From Planctomycetota bacterium (GTDB lineage: Bacteria > Planctomycetota > UBA1135 > GCA-002686595): a stretch of DNA of 64,000 nucleotides. Every line of letters begins with the position of its first letter. Position 1 is the stretch's first letter. Both the position numbers and the translations under genes were made by a program. Positions 17,384 through 29,004 of this stretch are shown here, in pieces. The notes below the pieces were generated by a model. That model had not been told where the DNA came from. It made no database searches and saw only the letters and a program-made list of their open reading frames with translations. The DNA lies in the NCBI GenBank assembly GCA_020638875.1, contig JACKHS010000007.1, forward strand, positions 62,001 to 126,000, written 5' to 3'.

Positions 17384-17737
17384 ATGAGCCCGCTCGTCCG
17401 AACCGTCCTGTTGTTGTGCGCCTCGAACGTCTTCATGACCTTCGCGTGGTACGCCCACCTGAAGGAGCTCTCCGGCCGCCCGTGGTACGTCGCGGCGCTC
17501 GTGAGCTGGGGCATCGCGCTGTTCGAGTACGCGCTGCAAGTGCCGGCCAACCGCATCGGTCACACGCAGCTCAGCGTGGGGCAGCTCAAGCTGCTGCAGG
17601 AGGTGATCGCGCTCTCGGTCTTCGTGCCGATCGCGGTGGTCTACCTGCGCGAGCCGCTGAAGCTCGACTACCTGTGGGCGGCGCTGTGCCTGCTCGGCGC
17701 GGTCTACTTCGCGTTCCGCGGCGGGCCGGGCGCGTGA
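17384..17737 (+). CDS. DUF486/DMT-like small membrane protein
   Basis: 117 aa with four predicted membrane helices (VRTVLLLCASNVFMTFAWYA, WYVAALVSWGIALFEYALQ, LLQEVIALSVFVPIAVVY, YLWAALCLLGAVYFAF). The FEYALQVPANRIGH motif is diagnostic of DUF486, a half-size relative of drug/metabolite transporters that probably dimerises. Substrate unknown. Convergent with the YdeI-like gene 10 bp away. Confidence 0.92.
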   Translation: MSPLVRTVLLLCASNVFMTFAWYAHLKELSGRPWYVAALVSWGIALFEYALQVPANRIGHTQLSVGQLKLLQEVIALSVFVPIAVVYLREPLKLDYLWAALCLLGAVYFAFRGGPGA

Positions 17738-17747
17738 GCCGCGCGCG

Positions 17748-18344
17748 TCAGCGGTACTTCCAGTGGCGCGACTTGCCCTCGCGCAACCACTCGAGCGTCT
17801 GCGCCACGCGCTTCGCCCGCGTGTCGTCGCGCTTGGCCTCGGCGATCCACTCGTCGTACTCGCGGCGGTGGCTGGGCGGGAAGGCCGCGTAGGTCTTGCG
17901 CGCCTTGGCGTCCTTCGCGAGGGCGCGCGCGAGCTCGGGCGGCGTCTCGAGCGGCGCGCGCGGACCGGTCTTGGTGCGCGGCGCGCGGACGCCCTCCTCG
18001 TTGAGCTTCGCGGCGAGCTTCACCATGCGCTTCAGCTCGGCCTTCGACGGCAGGTCGGCCAGCTGCGTCAGGCGTCCGAAGCTGCCCATGGCCTCCTTCC
18101 AGCGCGCGTCGCCGGTGCCGACCACGAGCTCGTGCTTCCAGAAGCCGAACGCGCAGTGCGCCTTGAAGGCCGAGAGGTTGCACAGCGGGCCGTGGTGCTC
18201 GAAGGCCGGCCGGCTCCACTTCATCGTCTCGACGACGTCGGGGCAGCCGGCGTGCACGGCTTCGCGCAGGCGCTCGAGCAGCGGGCGCGCGAACTCCGGG
18301 GCGGCTTCGAGGTAGGCGTCGACGCGCGGATCGCGGGTGCCCAT
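17748..18344 (-). CDS. YdeI/OmpD-associated family protein (DUF1801 fold)
   Basis: 198 aa. N-terminal DUF1801 domain (RVDAYLEAAPEFARPLLERLREAVHAGCPDVVETMKWSRPAFEH...FGFWKHELVVG) and the C-terminal YdeI tail (PPSHRREYDEWIAEAKRDDTRAKRVAQTLEWLREGK). Members are common in soil bacteria; no firm biochemical role is known. Four nt downstream of the DsrE gene, so they form a two-gene operon. Confidence 0.88.
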   Translation of the reverse strand: MGTRDPRVDAYLEAAPEFARPLLERLREAVHAGCPDVVETMKWSRPAFEHHGPLCNLSAFKAHCAFGFWKHELVVGTGDARWKEAMGSFGRLTQLADLPSKAELKRMVKLAAKLNEEGVRAPRTKTGPRAPLETPPELARALAKDAKARKTYAAFPPSHRREYDEWIAEAKRDDTRAKRVAQTLEWLREGKSRHWKYR

Positions 18345-18348
18345 GACG

Positions 18349-18675
18349 TCAGAGCGTGACGACCTTCTCCGCGGCGGCCAGCTCGGTCAGGATCTCGTCC
18401 ATCGAGCTGACCGCGCCGACGCCCGGCTCCAGGCCGTAGTGGGTGAGGCACGTGCCGCAGGGCAGCAGCTCGACGCCGTTCTCGTGCAGCAGTTCGAGTT
18501 CGCCGAGCACCGGCGAGCCCTGCGCGACGAGCTTGACGCCGCCGTTGACGAACACGAGCGCTTCGAGCTCGCCGAGGGCGCGAACCTTCTGCAGGAAGGT
18601 CTTGAGGATGCGCGCGCCGAGGTCGGCGTCGCCGTGCCCCCAGCGGTCCTGATTGAAGAGGACGACGGTCTTCAT
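18349..18675 (-). CDS. DsrE/YedF-like sulfur-relay protein
   Basis: 108 aa. Single DsrE/DsrF-like domain of the type fused to TusA in YedF (FNQDRWGHGDADLGARILKTFLQKVRAL; LPCGTCLTHYGLEPGVGAVSSMDEI). The CGTC pair (near residues 73-76) would carry or relay sulfur. No TusA domain is present. First gene of a pair with the YdeI-like gene. The start is 7 nt behind a TAGGCT box. Confidence 0.88.
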   Translation of the reverse strand: MKTVVLFNQDRWGHGDADLGARILKTFLQKVRALGELEALVFVNGGVKLVAQGSPVLGELELLHENGVELLPCGTCLTHYGLEPGVGAVSSMDEILTELAAAEKVVTL

Positions 18676-18988
18676 GGCGCGCAGCCTAGCCTGAGCTCCT
18701 CGGGAACGCGCACGCCGGGTCTCGCAATCGCCGGCGTCGCCGACCGCCGGGAAGCGAGGGGCCGCGCCCGGCGCACGCGCTCCCGATCCGACCGGGCGAG
18801 CGGCGCGTCGGCGACGTCCTCCGGCGCCGGGACGACCTCCGCCGCGACACGTCTTCGACGGGCTGCCGCCGCCGCGCCGTGACCGGCGCCGCGGCGCGCG
18901 CTACTGCGCCGATCCCCGCACGTTGGCGCCCTGCGCGCCGCGGCGTATCCTCGCGGATCTCTCCTCGGCCGCCGGCACCCACACGAGC
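18676..18988. other. Divergent intergenic region with two promoter boxes
   Basis: 313 bp without a supportable gene. Leftward promoter: TAGGCT (18683-18688 on the minus strand) 7 nt before the DsrE ATG. Rightward promoter: TATCCT (18946-18951), 37 nt before the ATG at 18989. The leftward upstream sequence GGCGTGCGCGTTC also occurs upstream of the 11048 gene, at the same distance from its TAGGCT. Confidence 0.5.
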
Positions 18989-21279
18989 ATGAGCACCACC
19001 CTCTCCGCGCTTCGGACCGCGCTCCTCCTCGCGGCGTCCTTCGCGCCCGCCGCCGCGCAACAGCCGCCCGCGCCGGACGACGGCGCCGCGCCGCCGCCGC
19101 AACCGCAGCGCGGCCCGGCCGACCCCTCCGAGGACGCCTTCCGCTTCGGCTCGCCGCCGGCGCTGCCCGAGGGCACGACGCAGGAGCAGATGTGGCCGTC
19201 CGCGACCGCCGAGCAGTGGGCGCAGCCCTGCCTCGTGACGTGGCAGCGCACGTTCGACGACGCGCTGAAGGTCGCCAACGCGCGCCACCAGCCGATCCTG
19301 GTCGCCGTGAACATGGACGGCGAGATCGCCAGCGAGCACTTCGCCGGCGTGCGCTACCGCGAGCCCGAGACCGCCGCCCGGATGTCGCGCTACGCGTGCG
19401 TCATCGCGTCGGTCTACCGCCACACGCCGCGCGACTACGACCCCGACGGCAAGCGCGTCGAGTGCCCGCGCTTCGGCACGGTGACCTGCGGCGAGCACAT
19501 CGAGGCCGAGCGCGAGCTCTACGACAAGTACTTCGACGGCAAGCGCATCTCGCCGCGCCACATCGTGCTCGACCTCGACGGCGGCGAGACCTACGACGTC
19601 TACTTCTCGTGGGACACCGACACGGTCTTCAAGGAGTTCGTCGCCGGGGTGGAAGGCTGGCCCGAGCCGCTGCCGCCCGCCGAGCCGACGATCGAGAACC
19701 TCGCGCGCAGCGCGGCCGTGGACGACCGCCTGCGGCTCGAGCGCACGTACGCCGAGGCCGACCGCGAGACGAAGCGCGCCATCCTCGTCGCGCTGTGCGA
19801 GCCCGCGGCCGTCGACCAGCTCGAGGTGCTGCGCGCCGCGTTGTTCGGCTTCGACCTCGAGCTCGCCAAGCTCGGGCGCCGGGCGCTCGCGACGTGCGAG
19901 ACGGACGGCGCGCTCGACCTGATGGCCGAGGCGCTGAAGGTGCCGCTCGAGGCCGACGAGCGCGAGGCGCTGCTGGGCGCCGTCGAGCGCCTCTCCGCGA
20001 CGCTGCCGCGCGCGCGCACGCTGGCCGCGCTGCACCGCGGCCTCGCGCAGGGCTCGCGCCTCGTCGCGCCGGCCGGGACGCCCGAGAGCTTCGCGCGCGA
20101 GTACGAGGCCAACGCGGCCGCGCTGGGGCTCGCGCGCCGCGCCGACGCGGTCGAGGCGGCGCCGGCCGAGCCCGCCGCGCTGCTCGAGCTGGCCGAGGCC
20201 TACCTCGACCGCGCGCTGCGCCGCGAGGACCGCTTCGCGCTCGTCAACCTGCAGGACGCGCAGCGCTGGCCGCGCGCGCGCAGGAGCTCGGCGCGCAGGG
20301 CCCGCGGCTCGAGGCCGTGCTGGCGGGCGTGGCCGACGAGCTGGGCGACTCGGCCGCCGCGACCGCGCACGCCCTGGCCGCCGTCGAGGGCGGGCTGCTC
20401 GCGCCGGCCGGCGACGCGCCGGCCGCGGACGCGCCGACGAGCGACGTGGTGCGCGAGCGCGTGCTCGAGCTCTTCGGCGCCGAGCGGCAGCGCGCGATCC
20501 GCGCCGCCTTCCGCGCCGGCGAGCCGTGGCCGCCCGAGTGGCTGGCCGACGTGAACGCGGCGTACGGCGTGCTCGCCGCGAGCCCGCGCACCGACGAGGA
20601 CGCGCTGCTCGAGCACTACGACTTCCTGCGCTGGATCGGCGCGAGCGAGCGCGCCGGCGAGGTGCTCGAGCTCGCGCTCGCGCGCTTCCCCGACGCGCCG
20701 CGCCTGCACGAGCGCCTGCGCGGCCGGCTGCTGTGGCAGGGCGGCCCGGAGGAGCTCGAGCGCGTCTACGCCGAGCGCCTCGCGCGCCGCGCGGACCCCG
20801 CGACCGACGCGAGCCAGCTCGCCTGGTTCGCGGGCTACGCCGAGCTCGTCGCGGCCGAGCACTACCGCCGCCGCAGCCGCTTCGAGCCGGCGCTCGACGC
20901 GTACGAGCGCGGCCTCGCGCGCTTCGCCGAGCACGCCGCGCGCTTCCCCGAGAGCCGCGACGACGACCTGCACTACCAGGCCCTCGCGCACGCCGGGCGC
21001 GCGCGCGTGCGCATGGAGCGCGGCGAGCTCGCGGACGCGACCCGCGAGCTGCTGCGCGCGCTCGAGCTGCGCGCCGACTCGGCCGCCTCGCCCGACGGCC
21101 TCGGCATCACGCCGCTCGCCACGGCGACCATGCTGCAGGCGAAGCTGAACGAAGCCGGGGACGCCGAGCGCGCCGCCGCGCAGCACGGCGCGCTCGACGC
21201 GCTCGACCCGCGCTTGCTGGAGCCGTTGCCCTCGGAGCGCTTCGGGCGCGGCCGCCGCGGCCCGCGCGGCGGGCGCTGA
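18989..21279 (+). CDS. Secreted thioredoxin-like/TPR protein, broken by one frameshift
   Basis: Signal peptide (to about residue 24, AAAQQ), then a thioredoxin-fold-like region (TFDDALKVANARHQPILVAVNMDGEIASEHFAG) without a CxxC, then helical repeat and TPR-like sequence to the end (LEHYDFLRWIGASERAGEVLELALARFPDAPRLHERL, DALDPRLLEPLPSERFGRG). The frame shifts at about 20261: codons ...LQDA, then two leftover bases, then ALAARAQELGAQGPR in the next frame, so one base is missing in a GCGCAGCG run. Restoring it gives about 764 aa ending at 21279. Probably a sequencing error. TATCCT (18946) serves as -10. Periplasmic, function unknown. Confidence 0.75.
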
Positions 21280-21323
21280 GCGCCGGCGATCTTGGACCCG
21301 CGATCGACCGTCGGAGGCCGGGC

Positions 21324-22430
21324 GTGAGCGCGCTGCTCGCGCTCGCGCTCGCCGCCCTGGGCGCCGCGCAGGCGCCCGACCCGGCGGCGCTCGCCTTCGT
21401 CGAGGTCGACGCCGCGCCGCGCGAGGCGTGGGTGCACGGCGCGCTCGTGCTGCGCCTGCGCGTCGGCCTGGCGGCCGAGTTCCTCGACGAGCACGCCGTG
21501 CAGCCGTTCCGTCAGCGCCTCGACGTGCCGGTCCACGTGAGCGCGCCGTGGGCCGTCGCGCTGCCCGGACTGCGCGTCGAGCCGCCCGGGCCGGCCGAGG
21601 CGCCGGGCGAGCTGGCGACGCTCGCGCTCGACGGCGGGGTGGCGCAGGCGCGGCGCCTCGCGGACGAGCGCCGCGACGGGCGCGAGTTCCGCGTGTGGGC
21701 CTGCGAGGTGCGCGCGGTGCCGACGGTGGCCGGCACGTTGCGCCTGCCCGCGCCCGCGCTGGACCTCGCGTACACGACGGGCTTCACGAGCAGCTTGTTC
21801 GAGACGCGCCAGCCGGTCGATCGCCAGGACGTCGTCGTGCGCGGCGCCGCGCGCACGCTCGAGGTGCGCGCGCTGCCCGAGGCGGGCCGCCCCGCGGAGT
21901 TCGGCGGCGCGGTGGGGGCCGTGCGCCTGCGCGCGGAGGTGTCCCCGCGCGAGGTGCGCGCAGGCGAGACGCTGAAGCTCACGCTGCACGTCGAGGGCCT
22001 CGGCGACCCCGAGGCGCTCGAGCTGCCGCGCTGGCGCGAGCTCGACGCGTTCCGCGTGCAGGGCGCGCTCGAGCTGCGCGACGCGCACGAGTGCGTGGTG
22101 ACGCTCGACCTCGTCGCGCGCGGGCCGGCGCGGCAGGTGCCCTCGCTCGCGCTGGCCTACTTCGACCCCGGACCGCCGGCGGGCTACCGCGTCGCGCGCA
22201 GCGACCCGCTCGAGGTGCGCGTGGACGCGGCGCCCAGCGTGGACGCGGCGCCCGTCGCGCCGCCCGCCGCCGAGGCGCCCGGAAACGGAGGCAGGACGCC
22301 GGAGGCGACCCTCGCGCTCGCGCTGCTCACGGTCCTCGTCGGTGTGCCCGTGGTGGTCCTGGCGTCGCTGTTCGTGCGCCGGCGCGCGCGCCGGGCCGCG
22401 GCGGTGGAGAGAGACGCCGGAATTCGTTGA
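21324..22430 (+). CDS. BatD-like membrane protein
   Basis: 368 aa. Signal-like N-terminus, then beta-sandwich repeats with VRAGETLKLTLHVEGLGDPEALELP, typical of BatD/oxygen-tolerance proteins, and one C-terminal TM (ALLTVLVGVPVVVLASLFV) followed by a basic tail. In Bacteroides-type Bat operons BatD works with MoxR ATPase and vWA proteins; none are adjacent here, only the TPR gene upstream (44 bp), which recalls BatC/BatE. GTG start at 21324 behind GGAGG. Role in envelope stress is inferred. Confidence 0.75.
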   Translation: MSALLALALAALGAAQAPDPAALAFVEVDAAPREAWVHGALVLRLRVGLAAEFLDEHAVQPFRQRLDVPVHVSAPWAVALPGLRVEPPGPAEAPGELATLALDGGVAQARRLADERRDGREFRVWACEVRAVPTVAGTLRLPAPALDLAYTTGFTSSLFETRQPVDRQDVVVRGAARTLEVRALPEAGRPAEFGGAVGAVRLRAEVSPREVRAGETLKLTLHVEGLGDPEALELPRWRELDAFRVQGALELRDAHECVVTLDLVARGPARQVPSLALAYFDPGPPAGYRVARSDPLEVRVDAAPSVDAAPVAPPAAEAPGNGGRTPEATLALALLTVLVGVPVVVLASLFVRRRARRAAAVERDAGIR

Positions 22431-22484
22431 GGGGTCGGCCGGGAGTCGTCGCTTCGCGGGGGAACACCTCACCCGGAGCCTCTC

Positions 22485-24854
22485 ATGCGACTCGAACGAC
22501 CCCGCCTCGCCACCCGCCTCACCCTCTCCCTCGGCCTCGTCGCGCTCGGCGCCTGCAGCGGCGGGGGCGGCGGCCCCAGCGCGCCCGGCAGCGGCGTCGG
22601 GACCCTCGACCAGGGCAGCTACGGCGTCGACGCCTTCGGCTACCAGAGCCCGCACCCGGCCGGGTTCCAGCCGCTCGGCACGGACACCGCCGTGCTGCAG
22701 GCGCGCGCCGAGGTGGCGTTCTTCGCGACCGCCTGGGGCGCGACGACGAGCGGCGGCCGGTTGCTCGACGACGCGACGAACGGCACGGCGGTGCTCGGCG
22801 TGGCCTCCGACGTGCTCGCGAGCGGCGAGGTCGTGCTGCGCGCCGCGGTCGGCAACGTCGACGACGACGGAGCGGACGAGCTCGCGCTGCTGACGCGCCT
22901 GGACGGCCAGCGCCACGTGCGCATCGTGGAGCTGAGCGGCGGGACGTGGTCGCTCGTCGACAGCCTGGACGTGCCGGTGGGCGACGAGGGCTGCCTCGCC
23001 CTCGGCGACGTCGACGGCGACCACCGCGACGAGATCGTCGTGACCTCGACCGCAGAGATGTGGCTCTACGACGACGCGACGGCGAACCACGTCGCGCTCG
23101 CGAGCGTGGCGGTCGCGGCGTCCGGCTACGACCGCGTCGAGGTCGCGCTGGGCGACCTCGACGGCGACGGACGCGACGAGGTCGGCTTCGCGAAGGTCCG
23201 CGACTCGTACTCGCGCGTGAAGGCCTTCGACTACGCGGACGGTCAGCTCCTGGGGCTCCCGGGACAGGTCGACGTCGTCCCGTACGGCCTCGGCTCCGGG
23301 TACGGCGGCGGGCGGCTCCTCGCCGGCGACCTCGACGGCGACGGACGCGAGGAGCTCGTGGCGGCGCACCTGGAGTTCAGCCTCCAGGAGCGGCGCTGCA
23401 AGCTCATGCGCGTCGACTTCGTCGAGGGCAGCGGCCTCGTCGAGCGCGGCGCCACGCAGAACGACTCGTCCTGGAGCTCCAGCTTCGACCAGGAGAGCAT
23501 GTGGGACATCGCCCTCGTGGATCGTGACGGAGACGGGGCGCGGGACGTCGCCCTCGCGATGGTCGATAAGGACGGCTTCGGGCCGTTCGTCGAGTACGCG
23601 ATTCAGGTGAAGCTGCTGCGCTCGAGCTCGCAGGACGGTCACTGGAGCGAGGTGGAGACGTTCTCCGTCCCGGACCAGTCGGGCGGCGAACGCTTCGCGC
23701 TCGCCGGCGCGGACACCGACGCGGACGGCGACGACGAGCTCCTGCTGGGCGTCACGAACAGCAGCCCCGCCGCGCTCGTGCGCGTCTCCTGGACGCCGGC
23801 GCGCCAGGGCGAGACGCTGCCGCAGGGCACCCTGTCCGCGGGCCCGGCCGGGGTGGTGCGGCTCGCCGTGGGCGACTTCGACGCCGACGGGCTCGTGCTG
23901 CGCTCGACCGGCGGCCACCGCATCACCGTCGCGGACCCGATCCCGCTGGTGCTGCTCAGCGCCGCGCCCACGAAGGCGGGCGTGGCGCAGGCCTACGACG
24001 AGTGCTCGACGTCCTACGCCGAGGAGACCGCGGCCGGCGTCGCCATCGGCGTCTCGACGGAGCTCACCAGCACGATCTCGGTCGGCGCGGGCGGGAGCTA
24101 CTTCTTCTACAGCGCCTCGGCCTCGCGCACCGTCGAGAGCTCCTTCGCCACGAGCCAGGTCGAGACGCAGCAGGTCTCGAGCGTGCAGAGCTTCGTCGCG
24201 GGCGCGGAGAGCGATGTGATCGTCTTCCAGGGCACGCTCTACGAGTCGTGGGAGTACGAGGTGGTCGCCTCGCCCGACCCGAGCCAGGTGGGCACCGTCC
24301 TGACGCTGGACGCGCCGGTCCAGGCCAAGACCTACAAGTGGACCGTCGACAAGTACAACCAGGAGTTCGGCCCGCGGCACGCGCTCGGCGCGGACCTCCT
24401 GCCGCACACCGTCGGCGACCCCACGAGCTACCGCTCGCTGGCCGAGGTCGCGGCGCTCGTCGACGCGCACGTCGGCTGGATGGACCCGCTGGAGCACACC
24501 ACCGGCGAGGGCGTCGGCTACAACGGGACCGAGGTGAGCCTGCAGACGCAGGTCGACGACACGACCGAGTTGACCTTCGGCATCACGAGCGAGGTCGAGT
24601 TCTCGGCGGCCTTCGCCACCGGCGGCCTGAGCAGCAGCGTGTCGCACAGTCACACCTACACGGTCACGACCTCGCACGCCACGACCTACGGCGGGACGGT
24701 GGGCGACCTCGCCGGTGACGACTGGGCCGCGTGGCACTACGACTTCGGCATGGCCGTGTACCAGCACGGCGTGGCCGCCGCGGGCGAGGCGCCCAGCGTG
24801 ACGCCGCTGCAGGTCGTGACCTGGTGGACGGCGCCGCACGGCACCGGCTACTAG
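22485..24854 (+). CDS. FG-GAP/VCBS-repeat lipoprotein with Ser/Thr-rich C-terminal domain
   Basis: 789 aa. Lipobox LGAC (Cys near 24) and a Gly-rich spacer. Residues about 110-480 hold FG-GAP/Ca-binding loops of the DxDxDGxxD/E type: VDDDGADELAL, VDGDHRDEIVV, LDGDGRDEVGF, LDGDGREELVA, RDGDGARDVAL, TDADGDDELLL, i.e. an integrin-alpha-like propeller. The last 280 residues differ: long alternating Ser/Thr/Val strands (STELTSTISVGAGGSYFFYS, TELTFGITSEVEFSAAFATG, SSSVSHSHTYTVTTSHATTY) reminiscent of beta-pore-forming (aerolysin/ETX-like) stems; that resemblance is only by eye. Surface-exposed, function unknown. Confidence 0.8.
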   Translation: MRLERPRLATRLTLSLGLVALGACSGGGGGPSAPGSGVGTLDQGSYGVDAFGYQSPHPAGFQPLGTDTAVLQARAEVAFFATAWGATTSGGRLLDDATNGTAVLGVASDVLASGEVVLRAAVGNVDDDGADELALLTRLDGQRHVRIVELSGGTWSLVDSLDVPVGDEGCLALGDVDGDHRDEIVVTSTAEMWLYDDATANHVALASVAVAASGYDRVEVALGDLDGDGRDEVGFAKVRDSYSRVKAFDYADGQLLGLPGQVDVVPYGLGSGYGGGRLLAGDLDGDGREELVAAHLEFSLQERRCKLMRVDFVEGSGLVERGATQNDSSWSSSFDQESMWDIALVDRDGDGARDVALAMVDKDGFGPFVEYAIQVKLLRSSSQDGHWSEVETFSVPDQSGGERFALAGADTDADGDDELLLGVTNSSPAALVRVSWTPARQGETLPQGTLSAGPAGVVRLAVGDFDADGLVLRSTGGHRITVADPIPLVLLSAAPTKAGVAQAYDECSTSYAEETAAGVAIGVSTELTSTISVGAGGSYFFYSASASRTVESSFATSQVETQQVSSVQSFVAGAESDVIVFQGTLYESWEYEVVASPDPSQVGTVLTLDAPVQAKTYKWTVDKYNQEFGPRHALGADLLPHTVGDPTSYRSLAEVAALVDAHVGWMDPLEHTTGEGVGYNGTEVSLQTQVDDTTELTFGITSEVEFSAAFATGGLSSSVSHSHTYTVTTSHATTYGGTVGDLAGDDWAAWHYDFGMAVYQHGVAAAGEAPSVTPLQVVTWWTAPHGTGY

Positions 24855-24910
24855 CCGTGCGCCGACCCGGGCTGGACAGCTCCACCGCGCGAGTCGACCA
24901 TCGACGCGCC

Positions 24911-27847
<2,937 letters not shown>

Positions 27848-27849
<2 letters not shown>

Positions 27850-27928
27850 GAGCCCGTCCGAGAAGTCATCCGCCGCCGTCACGGCGTCCTCCACGCCGGC
27901 ATCCGAAGCACTTCTCGGACAGGCTCCT
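27848..27928. repeat. Long inverted-repeat (REP/MITE-like) element, first unit
   Basis: Arms AGGAGCCCGTCCGAGAAGT (27848-27866) and ACTTCTCGGACAGGCTCCT (27910-27928) pair at 18 of 19 positions around a 43-nt core. The element begins at the kinase stop codon. Its inner part GGCATCCGAAGCACTT recurs inverted in the adjoining second unit. Could act as a terminator, but its size and symmetry suggest a mobile palindromic repeat. Confidence 0.75.
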
Positions 27929-27997
27929 AGCAGCCCATGGAAGTCGTGCTGCGGATGCCGTCGTCCTGGCGCCGGGTGACTTCTCCACCGGGCTGCT
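27929..27997. repeat. Inverted-repeat element, second unit
   Basis: Arms AGCAGCCCATGGAAGTC (27929-27945) and GACTTCTCCACCGGGCTGCT (27978-27997) are near-complementary. It directly abuts the first unit and shares diverged internal sequence with it in opposite orientation (GAAGTCGTGCTGCGGATGCC against GGCATCCGAAGCACTTCT). Two nested copies of one element seem to have landed between the kinase and sigma genes. Confidence 0.65.
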
Positions 27998-28010
27998 AGC
28001 GACCGGGTGC

Positions 28011-28016
28011 TAGACT
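28011..28016 (+). promoter_or_regulatory. -10 box TAGACT 6 nt before the sigma gene GTG
   Basis: TAGACT, N6, GTG: the same arrangement as at 16806. It lies just outside the palindromic repeats, so the sigma gene has its own leaderless promoter and need not be read through from the kinase. Confidence 0.6.
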
Positions 28017-28022
28017 CGCCGC

Positions 28023-28631
28023 GTGGTCGAGGGAGCGGGCGAGACGGAGGGCGCTGGGGCGCGGCCCGCGGACGACGAGCGCGTCTTGCGCTCGCTCGCC
28101 GACGGCGCGCCGGAGCTCGGCGGCGCGGAGCTGCTGCAGGTGGCGTACGCACAGCTCCGCGAGCTGGCCGAGCGCTACTTGCGGCGTGAGCGCATCGACC
28201 ACACCTTGCAGCCGACCGCGCTCGTGCACGAGGCGTGGTTGCGCCTGGAGGGCGACGGCGCCTGGCGCGATCGCACGCACTTCTTCGCCACGGCGGCGCG
28301 CGCGATGCGGCACGTGCTCGTCGATCACGCCCGCGCGCGGCGGCGCGCGAAGCGCGGCGGCGGCTGGGCGCGCGTCGAGCTCGATCCCGGCCTGGGCTTG
28401 GACGAGCGCGAGCTCGACCTCGTCGACCTGGATCGCGCCCTGGCCGAGCTCGCCGCGCGCGACGAGCGGCAGGCGGCGCTCGTCGAGCTGCGCTTCTTCG
28501 GCGGCCTCGCCATGCCCGCGGTCGCCGAAGTCCTGGGGGTCTCGCTGGGCACCGCCGAGCGCGACTGGCGCTTCGCGCGCGCCTGGCTCGCGCGCGCGCT
28601 GAACGCGGACGACGAGGAGGAGGGCTGCTAG
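28023..28631 (+). CDS. ECF-subfamily sigma factor, TIGR02999-like
   Basis: 202 aa. Region 2 (QLRELAERYLRRERIDHTLQPTALVHEAWLRL) and region 4 (ARDERQAALVELRFFGGLAMPAVAEVLGVSLGTAERDWRFARAWLARAL) match the Planctomycetota/Acidobacteriota ECF group (TIGR02999) that accompanies Ser/Thr kinases. LQPTALVHEA is the group signature. Likely activated by phosphorylation or release by the neighbouring kinase. Here it lies downstream of the kinase, whereas the sigma gene often comes first. GTG start with leaderless promoter. Confidence 0.93.
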   Translation: MVEGAGETEGAGARPADDERVLRSLADGAPELGGAELLQVAYAQLRELAERYLRRERIDHTLQPTALVHEAWLRLEGDGAWRDRTHFFATAARAMRHVLVDHARARRRAKRGGGWARVELDPGLGLDERELDLVDLDRALAELAARDERQAALVELRFFGGLAMPAVAEVLGVSLGTAERDWRFARAWLARALNADDEEEGC

Positions 28632-28694
28632 AGCCGGCGCGGCGGACGATCAACACCTGTCGCAATCGCGCCGCGGTCCGTAGGATGCGCGCCC

Positions 28695-28973
28695 ATGGCC
28701 CGCGTCGAGCTCACCCGCCACCTGTTCGCCTTCTTCCCCGACCTCGAGGGCCGGGCCCTCGACGTGCCCGGGGACACGGTGGCGGACGTGGTGCGCGGCG
28801 TGGAAGCGCTCGCGCCGGGCTTCGCGTTCTACGTGTGCGACGAGCGCGGCAGGCTGCGCCAGCACGTGAACATCTTCGTGGGGGAGGAGCGCGTGAGCGA
28901 CCGCCACGGCCTGACCGACCCGGTCGGCCCGGACTCGCGCGTGCTGATCCTGCAGGCCCTCAGCGGCGGATGA
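28695..28973 (+). CDS. MoaD/ThiS-like ubiquitin-fold protein
   Basis: 92 aa beta-grasp protein ending in ...LILQALSGG: the C-terminal Gly-Gly is the activation site in MoaD and ThiS sulfur carriers. The body (RHLFAFFPDLEGRALDVPGDTVADVVRGVE, HVNIFVGEERVSD) fits the fold. No moeB/thiF, moaE or thiG is nearby. Next gene, 31 bp on, is a BNR propeller, a pairing I recall in other phyla. TAGGAT lies 8 nt before the ATG. Its cellular role is unknown. Confidence 0.88.
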   Translation: MARVELTRHLFAFFPDLEGRALDVPGDTVADVVRGVEALAPGFAFYVCDERGRLRQHVNIFVGEERVSDRHGLTDPVGPDSRVLILQALSGG

Positions 28974-29004
28974 TCGCGCCGCGCAGTCGGAAGGAGAGCG
29001 AGCG

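Noticed and set aside
20973..24839. 1288-codon open frame on the minus strand
   Set aside because: Arg/His/Ala-rich antisense shadow of the TPR, BatD-like and FG-GAP genes, which have signal peptides and domains on the plus strand.
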